Shown: positions 28,712-37,770 of the stretch, in pieces
Numbering within the stretch: the stretch's first letter is position 1
How the letters are laid out: each line of letters opens with the position of its first letter
NCBI RefSeq assembly: GCF_008119665.1
Contig: NZ_CP043046.1
Span: 5,952,001-6,016,000, forward strand
Reading direction: 5' to 3'
Source of the DNA: Pigmentiphaga aceris
GTDB taxonomy: Bacteria > Pseudomonadota > Gammaproteobacteria > Burkholderiales > Burkholderiaceae_B
Length of the DNA: 64,000 nucleotides
Made by a program: the position numbers and the translations under genes
The notes under the pieces: model-generated
The model's input: the letters and a program-made list of their open reading frames with translations, nothing else
Told to the model about the DNA's origin: nothing
Databases searched by the model: none

Positions 28712-31087
28712 TCAGTCCGTCACCGGGTCCAGGTATATCCGCGATTCGGTCGCCGCATCCACCGCTTCCTTGCTGTAGCAGAGCGGGAAATACTCCCCCG
28801 CTGCCCAGGTCTTCGCCAGGTCCGCATAGTGCGGACTGGCCGGGTCGCCTGACTGCCCCGGCGTATTGATGGCGACACTGTTGTCCCAGGCCCCCACGTC
28901 CATCACCATGCGCATGGACGCGCCAAAGGAAGCGCGGAAATCGGCCGGGCGATAACTGGCATTCATCACAGTCGATTCAGACCCGCCGAACGGCAATGGC
29001 CCGACATCGAGTTCTGGTGCATCCACCACCTTGCCGATGGCATGCTCGAAGTGCGCGTGGTGCAACGTCCCCCAGCCCCAGCCCTGGGTATCGGCCCCCA
29101 TTTTGTCGCGGCAGAATGCAAAGGCTTGCCCCAGGCTATGTGCCATCAACGAATCGCGGATCTCGATGGCATCGCCCTCGAAGACGGTGGCGGGGTCTTC
29201 GACAATAGCCAGCAGCGTGGCCACGTCTCCAGGTACCAGCAGACGCCGCACCACCGCGTCATCAACCAAGATGTCGAACAGTGCGGCCTTCAGGAAACGG
29301 CCCCACCAAAGCTCGAACACTGCTGCCGCCGCACTGTTCACGCTCAGCCTGAAATCCCAGTCGCGCAACAAGGCCAGCGCCTGGGCCGCGTCGGCGTTGT
29401 GCGCCACGTGCCGGTCCAGATTGCCGGTCAGTGCGCACACCCGCCGCGCCGGGATAGACAGCACATCGGTCTGCAGGGCAGTCGATTGTGCAATCGTGTG
29501 CTGCGGCTGCTCGGCCAACACTTCGCGCACACGGCTTGCACGTGATTTTTCGGTCCACTCGAAGCTTACGTGCAGCGCCGGGTCGAAGTCGGCCGGCAAT
29601 ACGTTTTCGTTGGCGCTGGCGACGAACCCGCAGGCCGGATCGACTTCACTGGGCAATGCGCTGAAAGGCCGGAAACCATCCCATTCATAACGGCCATCGC
29701 CCGGCACCGGCAACAGGCCATCCCAGTTGTTTCGCTTCGGCCATTTGCCCACCGGCATGTGCGCCACGTGGCCCGCCACATCGGCATAGAGGTGGTTCAC
29801 TGCTGGCACTGACCATGACGACAGCGTCTGCTTGTAGTCGTCCAGATTGCGCGCTTCAAGCAGCCCCAGGCTGTTGAAGTAGGCCGCACTTCCTGGCTCG
29901 GTCCACACCGTGCGTACCGCAAAGGCGCGCGACTTCTCGATGTCGACGCAGGTCACCGGCCCGTGCCGCGTGAACATCATTTCAATCGCCTGCTCGTCGT
30001 ACCCCTTCACTGCGATGGCCTCGTGCTCGACACGCATGGTTTCCCAGTCATCGCCGTAGCGATAACGCAGCGGGTCGGCCGGGTCGGTCTCGTACACGTA
30101 GACGTCTTCCTGGTCCATCATCAAGATGGTCAGCGCAAACGCAATGTCGGCGTTGTGGCCCAGCGAGATGCCCGGCTGCACCGGTTCGCCCGCGCCGATC
30201 ACATCCAGCCCCGGTGCCTGCAGGTGCACCAGGTAACGCAGTGAAGGCATGGTGTAGGCGCGGTGCGGGTCGGTTGCCAGCACCGGTCGGCCGGTGGCGC
30301 TGCGCGACGGGCTGACCGCCCAGTTGTTCGAGCCCTCGGCGTCCGGGTCGATGATCACCTCGCCCAGCAAGTCCACCTTGCACCACTTCCATGCATCACT
30401 CAGCGTGCAAGCCAGGCGTTCCGGCGAAAACGTCACCGGCGCACAAGCCAGTTTGAAGTCTTCCAGCGCATCTTCGCGCAGGTCCGACAGGTCCAGGCCC
30501 TCGGGGACTTCCGGCACACGGAAAGGATCAATGGAGCGACGCAGCAAGTCGGTCTCGGCATCGCTGCGGCCCATGATCAGACCGCGCAACAATTCCGAAT
30601 CGGCATTGCGCATCAACGCATGGCTGCGCACCCGCACCACATCCTCAGGCGACCAGTGCGCGGGCGTGGTGCCCATGTGCACGAATTCCGGCGGCAGCCG
30701 GAACGGCTCGGCCAGCACCAGATCGATGTAGGCATTGATGCCGGCCACAAACGAGGTGGCAATGTCCTTGGCTTGCGGGTGGCTGTAGGCCGCCCATTCG
30801 GCGTCCATGTCACCGCGATACAGGAACAGGCGCGCTGCCCGATCTTGCGCCAGGTAGCCGGGGCCGAAATCACCTGACAACAGCCCCAGACCGCGCTTGC
30901 GCCACAGGTCCAGATGCCACAGGCGATCCCGTGCGGCGTTGAAGCCCTGGGCCAGAAACACATCGGGCTGATTGCCCGCGCGGATATGCGAAACACCCCA
31001 GCGATCGATGTTGATTTCGACCGCTTCGCGCAGACCGGCAACGGTATGGCGAACGTCCGTGGGGGTGGGCTTCGCGTCTGCGCTCAT
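28712..31087 (-). CDS. Penicillin acylase-family Ntn hydrolase without signal peptide
   Basis: A 791-residue protein. The alpha part contains WGVSHIRAGNQPDVFLAQGF and DRLWHLDLWRKRGLG, typical for the family. The autocatalytic nucleophile is the serine of EGSNNWAVSP, about residue 253, which becomes the N terminus of the beta chain after self-cleavage; HNADIAFALT and later segments fit that chain. These enzymes split amides of penicillins, acyl-homoserine lactones or aminoacyl compounds. Unlike many periplasmic relatives, no signal peptide or spacer is seen (start MSADAKPTPTD), so it probably works in the cytoplasm. It is followed upstream by an Lrp-family regulator on the same strand. Confidence 0.88.
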   Translation of the reverse strand: MSADAKPTPTDVRHTVAGLREAVEINIDRWGVSHIRAGNQPDVFLAQGFNAARDRLWHLDLWRKRGLGLLSGDFGPGYLAQDRAARLFLYRGDMDAEWAAYSHPQAKDIATSFVAGINAYIDLVLAEPFRLPPEFVHMGTTPAHWSPEDVVRVRSHALMRNADSELLRGLIMGRSDAETDLLRRSIDPFRVPEVPEGLDLSDLREDALEDFKLACAPVTFSPERLACTLSDAWKWCKVDLLGEVIIDPDAEGSNNWAVSPSRSATGRPVLATDPHRAYTMPSLRYLVHLQAPGLDVIGAGEPVQPGISLGHNADIAFALTILMMDQEDVYVYETDPADPLRYRYGDDWETMRVEHEAIAVKGYDEQAIEMMFTRHGPVTCVDIEKSRAFAVRTVWTEPGSAAYFNSLGLLEARNLDDYKQTLSSWSVPAVNHLYADVAGHVAHMPVGKWPKRNNWDGLLPVPGDGRYEWDGFRPFSALPSEVDPACGFVASANENVLPADFDPALHVSFEWTEKSRASRVREVLAEQPQHTIAQSTALQTDVLSIPARRVCALTGNLDRHVAHNADAAQALALLRDWDFRLSVNSAAAAVFELWWGRFLKAALFDILVDDAVVRRLLVPGDVATLLAIVEDPATVFEGDAIEIRDSLMAHSLGQAFAFCRDKMGADTQGWGWGTLHHAHFEHAIGKVVDAPELDVGPLPFGGSESTVMNASYRPADFRASFGASMRMVMDVGAWDNSVAINTPGQSGDPASPHYADLAKTWAAGEYFPLCYSKEAVDAATESRIYLDPVTD

Positions 31088-31104
31088 GAGGTGTTCCAAA
31101 GAGG

Positions 31105-31596
31105 TTATTGGGGGTCGAGCAGGCTCTCTATAGGATAGCTGTGCTTGACCATCGCCGTCTTGATGACCAGATAGCTGAAGTACTTTTCGATGCCCACCTT
31201 GTTTTCCAGCATCTGTTCCATCAGAGCCTGGTATTCGGCCACCCCGTGCGTGACGAACTTCAGCAGGTAGTCATAGCCGCCGCTCATCAGATGGCATTCG
31301 ACCACTTGGTCGATACGACGGATGTGGTCTTCGAAACGCGCGAAGTCTTCACGTCGGTGATCCGACAGCGTCACTTCCGTGAAGACCGTTTGCACCACGC
31401 CGATCTTGTCGAGCTGGATGTGCGCGCCGTAACCCGAGATGAAGCCGGCTTTCTCCAGACGTTTCACGCGGATCAGGCAGGGACTTGCGGACAGGCCGAC
31501 CGCGTCGGCCAGCTGCACATTGGTGATCCGCGAATTCTTCTGCAAGTGCGACAGAATTCGAAGATCGATCCGATCCAGTTTGCATCTCTCTTTCAT
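31105..31596 (-). CDS. Lrp/AsnC-family transcriptional regulator
   Basis: A 163-residue regulator with a helix-turn-helix (LDRIDLRILSHLQKNSRITNV, then LADAVGLSASPCLIRVKRLE) and a RAM ligand-binding domain (VECHLMSGGYDYLLKF). The ATG at 31596 overlaps the stop of a short upstream frame as ATGA; an ATG at 31611 would add five residues. Being directly upstream of the acylase gene and on the same strand, it may control it in response to an amino acid. The penultimate region ends in YPIESLLDPQ. Confidence 0.9.
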   Translation of the reverse strand: MKERCKLDRIDLRILSHLQKNSRITNVQLADAVGLSASPCLIRVKRLEKAGFISGYGAHIQLDKIGVVQTVFTEVTLSDHRREDFARFEDHIRRIDQVVECHLMSGGYDYLLKFVTHGVAEYQALMEQMLENKVGIEKYFSYLVIKTAMVKHSYPIESLLDPQ

Positions 31597-31757
31597 GTCG
31601 GCATCCCGCAAAACAGCGAGGGTTCATATATCGGCATGCGGGTCGCTTGAACCGTACGCATGCCGCCTTCCCCGACATTGACCAGTCTGCCGCCAATGAT
31701 GTGCCCGGTGGGCGCCACCACGCGGGCGGGATCGAAATCCAGAGTCATACGGGTCAT
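31593..31757 (-). pseudogene. N-terminal remnant of an aldehyde dehydrogenase
   Basis: A 54-codon frame starts ATG 31757 and reads MTRMTLDFDPARVVAPTGHI, then IGGRLVNVGEGGM. The segment APTGHxIGG followed by a glycine-rich turn resembles the extreme N terminus of aldehyde dehydrogenases; after about 45 residues any likeness ends and the frame stops inside the start codon of the Lrp gene (ATGA). It looks like a broken gene end, possibly now serving as a leader peptide coupled to the regulator. The family match is by eye only. Confidence 0.5.
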
Positions 31758-32144
31758 GGAGTGTCTCGCTCCGTGTGGCGGGCGCTTGGCACCCTGCCGT
31801 TTTCATGGCGATCACGGGTGATCGCGGCCTTGATGTGATGCAAGCACCTTGCTTCACCCAGCAGTAGCAGCAATTCTACTTAGTGAAATCTTCACTAAAG
31901 TGAAGCATTCATACGTTCAATGTATGCACTCTAGTGAATACGCCGCCACAATTTTATTAGGGTTTTCACCAGTCTATCTGAAGTTTTTGATTTGTTCAGC
32001 TGCCTGAAAACTTATATCCCATGCGGCAATCGTACAGATTGGTGCCAAGTTCATTTATTGATTGCTTCATCAACATATTGAACGTATCTTCAATTTCTCT
32101 GCAAGATAAAATCGTCGGGTCGAAGGCTCGACCGAGACCACACC
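31758..32144. promoter_or_regulatory. Divergent regulatory region with TTCACT/AGTGAA half-sites
   Basis: An AT-rich region contains AGTGAA half-sites at 31882-31887, 31899-31904 and 31933-31938 and the opposite TTCACT at 31891-31896. These give a TTAGTGAA-ATC-TTCACTAA dyad (31880-31898) and an overlapping TTCACT-AA-AGTGAA dyad (31891-31904). A second motif, ATACGTTCAAT at 31911-31921, recurs as its reverse complement at 32077-32087. These are plausible operators for the Lrp or XRE-cupin regulators on either side. I see no coding frame here. Confidence 0.6.
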
Positions 32145-32756
32145 ATGAGTCAACACAAGTTCTCTATCGACCAGACGACTGATGTGCAGTCGGAACGCCG
32201 CGTTGGCGCACGGCTGCGCGCATTGCGCTTGGCCAAGCGCCTGTCGATCAGCGGCTTGGCAGAACTGGCAGGGGTCTCGACCGGCATGGTCAGCCAGATC
32301 GAACGTGACCTGAGCAACCCATCGGTACGCATGCTGGAACGCCTGCGTGTGGCATTGGATGTGCCACTGACGGCGCTGCTTGAAGACGACACGCAGCAGC
32401 GCCCCATGAAGGAGTTCGTGCGCCGCGCCAATCAACGCCCGCACTTCACCGTCGGTCCGAACGGATTGGTGAAGGAACTGCTGTCACCGCAGGGCGATCA
32501 CGACCTGCAATTCATGCTGATCACCATTCCACCGGCCAGCCGCTCGGGCGAAGTCATGCTGGGCGATGGCGAGAAAGCCGGGCTGGTGCTACAAGGCCAG
32601 GTGGCGTTGCGGGTGGGCGATCAGCAGCAGATATTGTCCGAAGGCGACAGCTTCCAGTTCAGCAGCAGGCTGCCGCATCAGGTTGAAAACCCCACCGACG
32701 AAGATGCACAGGTGCTGTGGATCATGAACACCCGGGTGCCGGTGATTCATCTTTGA
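32145..32756 (+). CDS. XRE-family regulator with C-terminal cupin (PuuR-like)
   Basis: A 203-residue regulator. An N-terminal HTH (RLRALRLAKRLSISGLAELAG, then VSTGMVSQIERDLSNPSVRMLERL) precedes a cupin fold (AGLVLQGQVALRVGDQQQILSEGDSFQFSSRLPHQV). This domain pair is common in regulators of amine and amino-acid catabolism such as PuuR, with the cupin sensing the small molecule. It is divergent from the Lrp/acylase genes and convergent with the MocR gene, and the nearby PuuB-like oxidase makes an amine ligand plausible. Confidence 0.9.
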   Translation: MSQHKFSIDQTTDVQSERRVGARLRALRLAKRLSISGLAELAGVSTGMVSQIERDLSNPSVRMLERLRVALDVPLTALLEDDTQQRPMKEFVRRANQRPHFTVGPNGLVKELLSPQGDHDLQFMLITIPPASRSGEVMLGDGEKAGLVLQGQVALRVGDQQQILSEGDSFQFSSRLPHQVENPTDEDAQVLWIMNTRVPVIHL

Positions 32757-32783
32757 TATGGGTGGGTAAAGTCAGCGCAGCCG

Positions 32784-34118
32784 TCAATACCCCTGCGCAT
32801 CCACCGCACGCCTGACCTTGCGCAGCGCGTCGCCCAAGCTTTCCAGACTGACCGACCCCAGTGCCAGCCGAATCGCATGCGGCACATGGTCCGTGGTTGC
32901 AAAAGGCTCGGCGGTGGACACCGCAATCCGCTCACGCAGCAACGTCGCGGCCAGCTGATCGGCACGACACTCCTCGCCAAGCGGCAACCAGACGAAGTAA
33001 GACGTCGGATGCCGCACGATCGGCAGTCCGTCCAGCGCCTTGGCGGCAATGGCTTGTCGCGTGGTTGCGTCCAGGCGCTTTTCTGCCTCCAAGCGCGTAA
33101 CTGTGCCGTCATCCAGCCAGCCGCAGGCGATTGCCGTCATCACGCCCGGTGTATTCCAGGTGGTAGACCGGATCGCGCGTTCAAGCTTCGGCACCAAGGC
33201 CAGCGGCGCGGCGACAAACCCGACCCGCAAACCGGTAGCAACAGTCTTGGACAGGCCCGACACGTATACCGTGATGTCCGGTGCAAGCGCGGCCAAGGGC
33301 GGCAAGGAATCGTCGGCCAGAAACGCATAGGCCGCATCTTCGATGATCAACAACCCGTGCTTGCGGGCAAGCGCCACCAGTTGCGCACGTTGGTCCGCAT
33401 CCATCACCCAGCCAAGTGGGTTGTGCAGCGTTGGCATGGTGTAGACGGCGCGCACGCGACGTTTGCGACACAGGCGGTCCAGCGCATCCAGATCGGGACC
33501 GTTTTCCGCTGGTGAGATCGGTGCCAGTTCCAGCCGGTGGGCTTCTGCCAGTACCTTGAAACCGGGATAGGTCAGCGCATCCGCCGCCACCACATCGCCC
33601 GGTTGCAGCAGCGCCATCACAGCAGTCGCCAGACCTTGCTGGGCACCGTTCACAATCATTACCTGCTCGGCGCTCACCGTCAGCCCGCGCGACAGCAAAT
33701 GCCTGGCCACGCTTGCCCGCTCGTGCATGCGGCCACCATGCGGCTGGTAGCGCAGCAAGGCGTCCAGGTCACCCCCGGCTGCCAGCTGGCGCAAACCATC
33801 ACGCAGCAGGTTCGCCTGACCGGGCAAGGACGGATAGTTGAAATTCAGATCGACCATGTCCGGTGCCACGGCATGCTGATCGATGCCCTGGTTGCGCGGA
33901 AGGTATGTCTCGCGCACAAATGTGCCCCGGCCCGGCTCGCCACTGACCAGGCCCATGGTTTCCAGCTCCGCATAGACGCGGGTGGCAGTGACCAGCGCCA
34001 ACCCATGTTCATCGGCGAGCTTTCTGTGGGTAGGCAGGCGTGTACCCGGCGACAGCCGCCCGCTGCGGATATCCGCCGCAAACACATCCACCAACTGCTT
34101 GTAGCGGGCCTGAGCCAT
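32784..34118 (-). CDS. MocR-type GntR/aminotransferase regulator
   Basis: A 444-residue protein with an N-terminal GntR winged helix (ADIRSGRLSPGTRLPTHRKLA, then DEHGLALVTATRVYAELETMG) and a C-terminal fold-type I aminotransferase domain. The PLP lysine is in YVSGLSKTVATGLRVGF. Such proteins use PLP plus an amino compound as effector. It is transcribed away from the DJ-1-like gene starting at 34205, which is the usual layout of a MocR regulator and its target. Confidence 0.9.
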   Translation of the reverse strand: MAQARYKQLVDVFAADIRSGRLSPGTRLPTHRKLADEHGLALVTATRVYAELETMGLVSGEPGRGTFVRETYLPRNQGIDQHAVAPDMVDLNFNYPSLPGQANLLRDGLRQLAAGGDLDALLRYQPHGGRMHERASVARHLLSRGLTVSAEQVMIVNGAQQGLATAVMALLQPGDVVAADALTYPGFKVLAEAHRLELAPISPAENGPDLDALDRLCRKRRVRAVYTMPTLHNPLGWVMDADQRAQLVALARKHGLLIIEDAAYAFLADDSLPPLAALAPDITVYVSGLSKTVATGLRVGFVAAPLALVPKLERAIRSTTWNTPGVMTAIACGWLDDGTVTRLEAEKRLDATTRQAIAAKALDGLPIVRHPTSYFVWLPLGEECRADQLAATLLRERIAVSTAEPFATTDHVPHAIRLALGSVSLESLGDALRKVRRAVDAQGY

Positions 34119-34204
34119 ACGTCAATGTATCCATGACAATTATTTGATTGTATTGATTCCCACACCTAGGATGTCTTATCGCCATCCACCTGAACACCCC
34201 CACC

Positions 34205-34822
34205 ATGCACATTGCCATCCTGACCTTCGACGGCTTCAACGAACTTGATTCACTGATCGCGCTCGGCATTCTCAACCGCGTGAAATTGCCGGGTTGGCGG
34301 GTGTCGATCGCCAGTCCTGCAGCGCGTGTGCGCTCGATGAACGGGGTCACGATGGAAGCGCAATGTTCACTGCAGCAGGCGAACACGGCAGATGCCGTGA
34401 TCGTCGGCAGTGGTGCGCTGACGCGCGAGGTGGTTGAAGACGCGGGCCTGATGGCGCAACTGCAGTTGGACCCATCAAGGCAACTGCTGGCGTCGCAGTG
34501 TTCCGGCACGCTGGTACTGGCCAAGCTGGGGCTGCTGGAGGGGGTGTCGGCATGTACTGACCTGACCACCAAACCCTGGGTCCAGGCGGCAGGTGTCGAT
34601 GTGTTGAACCAGCCGTTCTTTGCGCGCGGCAATGTGGCGACTGCGGGTGGCTGTCTGGCATCGCAGTATCTGGCGGCGTGGGTGATTGCGCGGCTGGTCA
34701 GCGTGGAGGAGGCCGAATCCGCGATCCACTATGTCGCGCCAGTGGGCGAGAAGGAAGACTATGTGACGCGTGCGATGCGCAACATCACGCCGTATCTGGA
34801 GACGTCACGGGCAGCCGCGTGA
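34205..34822 (+). CDS. DJ-1/PfpI-family protein
   Basis: A 205-residue protein with the DJ-1/PfpI fold: MHIAILTFDGFNELDSLIAL at the start, the elbow cysteine in ASQCSGTLVLAKLGLL, and TAGGCLASQYLAAWVI near the end. Members include amidases, isonitrile hydratases, glyoxalases and AraC-like sensor domains; the N terminus with FNELD resembles isonitrile-hydratase-like proteins. It lies 86 bases from the divergent MocR gene, which probably regulates it. Confidence 0.87.
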   Translation: MHIAILTFDGFNELDSLIALGILNRVKLPGWRVSIASPAARVRSMNGVTMEAQCSLQQANTADAVIVGSGALTREVVEDAGLMAQLQLDPSRQLLASQCSGTLVLAKLGLLEGVSACTDLTTKPWVQAAGVDVLNQPFFARGNVATAGGCLASQYLAAWVIARLVSVEEAESAIHYVAPVGEKEDYVTRAMRNITPYLETSRAAA

Positions 34823-34928
34823 CGGCCTTGCTGTCTTGCGACACAGGCAGCTGCATGACGGCGTAGCGGCCCGCGATATGGGCGGCACATGCCACCCGAG
34901 TGCAGTCCCACATCGCGCAGATCGAGCT

Positions 34929-35510
34929 TTAAAGCGTGCTCAGCGCCACGCCAATCACATCCGACATGCATTGACGGCGTTGCTGCGCAGGGGTTCCCTT
35001 GCCCAGTACCCGCAGCCCCTGCATGGTGCTGATCAGAAAGCGCGCCTGCGCCCGTGGATTTTTTTCAGCGGCGATGTCGCCTTCGCGCTGTCCGCGTCGG
35101 ATCAATGTTTCCAAAGCCTTTTGCAGACGCTGGAAGTTGGCGGCCACCACCTTGGCCACGGCATCGTCCTGGCCCGCCAGTTCCAGCGTGGCATTGGCAA
35201 CCAGACAGCCCCGCCGCTGCGGGTCACCAAGCTCATCTTCGGCGATTCGCGTCAGCAATTGCCGGATCAGCTCCTTGGGCGACCCCGGGCCGGAGACCAA
35301 GGCCACATTGACGGCAGTCAGCGCCAGATAACGCTGCAAGGCCTGTTGGTACAGCCCCTGCTTGTTCTCGAAGGTGCTGTAAAGGCTGCTGCGCGACAGG
35401 CCGGTGCCATCGACCAAGTCCTGAATCGAGGTCGCGGCATAACCGCGCTGCCAGAAAACATGCATGGCGGCATCGGCGATCTGATCGGGCTCGAAGGCTT
35501 TGGTGCGCAT
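34929..35510 (-). CDS. TetR/AcrR-family regulator
   Basis: A 193-residue regulator starting MRTKAFEPDQIADAAMHVFW. The HTH is GYAATSIQDLVDGTGLSRSS, then LYSTFENKQGLYQQAL, and the C-terminal part (ELIRQLLTRIAEDELGDPQRRGCLVANATLELA) matches the TetR_C subgroup seen in YxaF/NemR-like proteins that respond to electrophiles or small organics. ATG 35510 is chosen because the HTH normally begins within ten residues. No target is obvious; it sits downstream of the D-2-hydroxyacid dehydrogenase on the same strand. Confidence 0.88.
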   Translation of the reverse strand: MRTKAFEPDQIADAAMHVFWQRGYAATSIQDLVDGTGLSRSSLYSTFENKQGLYQQALQRYLALTAVNVALVSGPGSPKELIRQLLTRIAEDELGDPQRRGCLVANATLELAGQDDAVAKVVAANFQRLQKALETLIRRGQREGDIAAEKNPRAQARFLISTMQGLRVLGKGTPAQQRRQCMSDVIGVALSTL

Positions 35511-35665
35511 GGCAATTCCTTGGAAACTGGAATGCGGGTTCCAGAAAATGTAGCGCGCAATCGTCAAGCGGGATGCAGGCCGAATCACCACCCATCCGCC
35601 AGCATGAGCCAGAGCAGCAACATGGCGACAGCCGTGGAAACAGCCGTGTCCTCAGCCTGCCGGAA

Positions 35666-36598
35666 TCACACAGGCGTGACCGGCCCCTGCCCCGAGAAAA
35701 CCCCTTCCAGATTGCGCAAGAAGATGTCGAACTGGGCATCAATCGCTTCTGGCGACCAGCCTCCCACATGCGGGGACAGGATCAGCCGATCGAGCCCGAT
35801 CAATTCAGCCGGTGGTTCGGGTTCGCTTTCATAGACATCAATCCCTGCCCCGGCAATCTGTCCGGTTTGCAGCGCAGCAGCCAATGCCTGGGTATCGACA
35901 AGACTGCCCCGTCCGACGTTGACCAGAAAGCCTTGCGGCCCGAGTTCACTCAGCACCTGCTCATTCACCAGATGATGGGTGCTTGCCCCGCCTGGCGCAG
36001 CGCACACCAGTACGTCGCACCAGCGGGCGAGTGCAGCCAGCGTGTCGAAGTACTCGTAGCCAAACTCGGGGCGCGGCCGCCGGTTGTGATAACCGATCTG
36101 CATGCGAAACGCCTGCGCGCGATGCGCGATGCGTTCGCCGACCGCCCCCATGCCCAGGATGCCCAGACGCTTGCCCGACACGTTGGGCGGCAGCGGAATC
36201 GAGGTGCGCCACACCCCTGCCCGACACGCGCGATCCAGCTCGCGGAAATTGCGCATGGTGGCAATCACCATGCCCATGGCGTGGTCGGCCACACACTCAT
36301 CGTTGGCACCACGCCCGTGGCTCACCGGGATGCCTCGCGCACGCGCGGCATCGACCTCGACACGTTCGTAGCCGGCCCCCATGCACGCGATCAGCCGCAG
36401 CTTGGGCAGCGCATCCATTTCCTCTGCACGCAGGCCGAGCATGCCGATCGTCAACACCGCCTCGAACTCGGCCCCACGGGTCTGTATGGCCTCGGCCCGC
36501 TGCGCGGGCGTCAGCGCAAAGGTCGGACGGTAACGTTGGGACAGCAGCGCTTGCTGCGCAGCGCCGATTTCACACAGCACAAGGATGGAGATACTCAT
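35666..36598 (-). CDS. D-2-hydroxyacid dehydrogenase (NAD-dependent)
   Basis: A 310-residue cytoplasmic oxidoreductase of the glyoxylate/hydroxypyruvate reductase type. The NAD site is LGILGMGAVGERIAHRA, with catalytic Arg in VNVGRGSLVDTQA, Glu in DVYESEPEPP and His in SPHVGGWSPEA. It reduces 2-oxoacids or oxidises D-2-hydroxyacids. The N-terminal MSISILVLCEIG and length are normal for the family. Substrate specificity cannot be read from the sequence. Confidence 0.9.
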   Translation of the reverse strand: MSISILVLCEIGAAQQALLSQRYRPTFALTPAQRAEAIQTRGAEFEAVLTIGMLGLRAEEMDALPKLRLIACMGAGYERVEVDAARARGIPVSHGRGANDECVADHAMGMVIATMRNFRELDRACRAGVWRTSIPLPPNVSGKRLGILGMGAVGERIAHRAQAFRMQIGYHNRRPRPEFGYEYFDTLAALARWCDVLVCAAPGGASTHHLVNEQVLSELGPQGFLVNVGRGSLVDTQALAAALQTGQIAGAGIDVYESEPEPPAELIGLDRLILSPHVGGWSPEAIDAQFDIFLRNLEGVFSGQGPVTPV

Positions 36599-36944
36599 TG
36601 GGGAAAGCTCATTGGATGAAGCCCGTGGGGAGAAGCTCAGTCGTCGCGTTCGGAAAATCGAGATGGCTTGTCATGGCAAACAGGGCGCGACTTGCGCGCT
36701 AAGAGAAGCGCACAACAACACATGCAGGCAGAACATTCACCCGACAATACTGCGCGCCCCTCATGCCACCACCGCGACAATCTGGAACGATCGTTCCTGA
36801 CAATGTACGATGCAGCCTCTGGTGCGTCAATGAACCGGGAATCGCGCAAGCATCGAAGACACTGACGCCGGATATCCGTACACCTCGTTCGAGGCGGCAC
36901 ACCACCGCAGCACCATCGGCGTGCTGTCTTTTCAGGTGCAAGGC
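36599..36944. promoter_or_regulatory. Divergent intergenic region with a perfect 14-bp palindrome
   Basis: The gap between the dehydrogenase and the membrane-protein gene has no convincing open frame. It contains the perfect palindrome GGAACGATCGTTCC at 36784-36797, which looks like a binding site for a dimeric repressor such as a TetR-family protein. Which gene it serves is unclear. Confidence 0.5.
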
Positions 36945-37760
36945 ATGGCTTTACTGGACGCGTTTCTTTCCACCATCCCGGTGGAAGCCCTGGCCGTCAG
37001 AATGCTGACCACAGCCTTGGTGGTGATGGCGGTGTCATGGGCTGTAGGCGTCTTCGGACCGATCATCGGCGGCGCGCTGGCGGGTCTTCCCATCGTGCTG
37101 GGGCCCGGGTTCTATTTTCTGGCAGCGCAAGCGCCTGCGTCGTTCGTTTCGCAGGCGGCAACCTACGCCTTGTTCTCGCTGTGCGCGACGCAGTGCTTTG
37201 TGCTTGCCTACATCGCGATGGCGAACCGACTGTCGCCCTGGACCTGCCTGATGAGTGTGGTGGGCGTGTGGGTGCTGGCAACCTTCGCGTTCCAGCTTGC
37301 GCCGGGCCAGGTGCACGTCGGCATCATCTTGTTCATCGTGACAACCGCATTGTGTTGGCACCTGGGCCGACGCTTCCTGTCGTCCACCAATTCGGCGAAG
37401 GGAAAAACCGGGTGGGGCCTGCTTGCCGCCCGGGGCTTGCTGGCCGGTGCGCTGGTGGCGGTGGTGACCAGCGCCAGCCAGACCCTGGGGGCCACCGGTG
37501 CGGGGCTGTTGATGGCTTTCCCGATCGGTTACAGCGTGGTGGCGGTGACGATTCACCAGCGCTTTGGCAGCGCAAGCCTCATCGCCACCTTGCACTCCGC
37601 GCTGCTGGGGACCAGCAGCCTGGCGGGGTTCTGCGCCGTGGTGGCGCTTGCCGTGCCGCACTGGCCAATCAATGTGGCGCTGGGCAGCGCGTTGATCACA
37701 TCCGTGCTCATCACATCAGGGCTGGTACTCAGGCGGCATTTGATGGCCGCCCGCCGTTAA
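36945..37760 (+). CDS. Integral membrane protein of unknown function
   Basis: A 271-residue hydrophobic protein with roughly eight helices; MLTTALVVMAVSWAVGVFGP, IVGxPIVLGPG-like (GALAGLPIVLGPGFYFL) and a second half GALVAVVTSASQTLGATGAG with MAFPIGYSVVA repeat the first half in layout, so it may be an internal duplication of two four-helix units. I do not recognise a named family. The ATG at 36945 (MALLDAFL) is preferred over 36921. No neighbour suggests a role. Confidence 0.75.
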   Translation: MALLDAFLSTIPVEALAVRMLTTALVVMAVSWAVGVFGPIIGGALAGLPIVLGPGFYFLAAQAPASFVSQAATYALFSLCATQCFVLAYIAMANRLSPWTCLMSVVGVWVLATFAFQLAPGQVHVGIILFIVTTALCWHLGRRFLSSTNSAKGKTGWGLLAARGLLAGALVAVVTSASQTLGATGAGLLMAFPIGYSVVAVTIHQRFGSASLIATLHSALLGTSSLAGFCAVVALAVPHWPINVALGSALITSVLITSGLVLRRHLMAARR

Positions 37761-37770
37761 CCTTGGGTGG

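Noticed and set aside
36637..36900. Short open frames in the 36.6-36.9 kb gap
   Set aside because: Composition is cysteine/arginine-rich, no family, and they span an operator-like palindrome.
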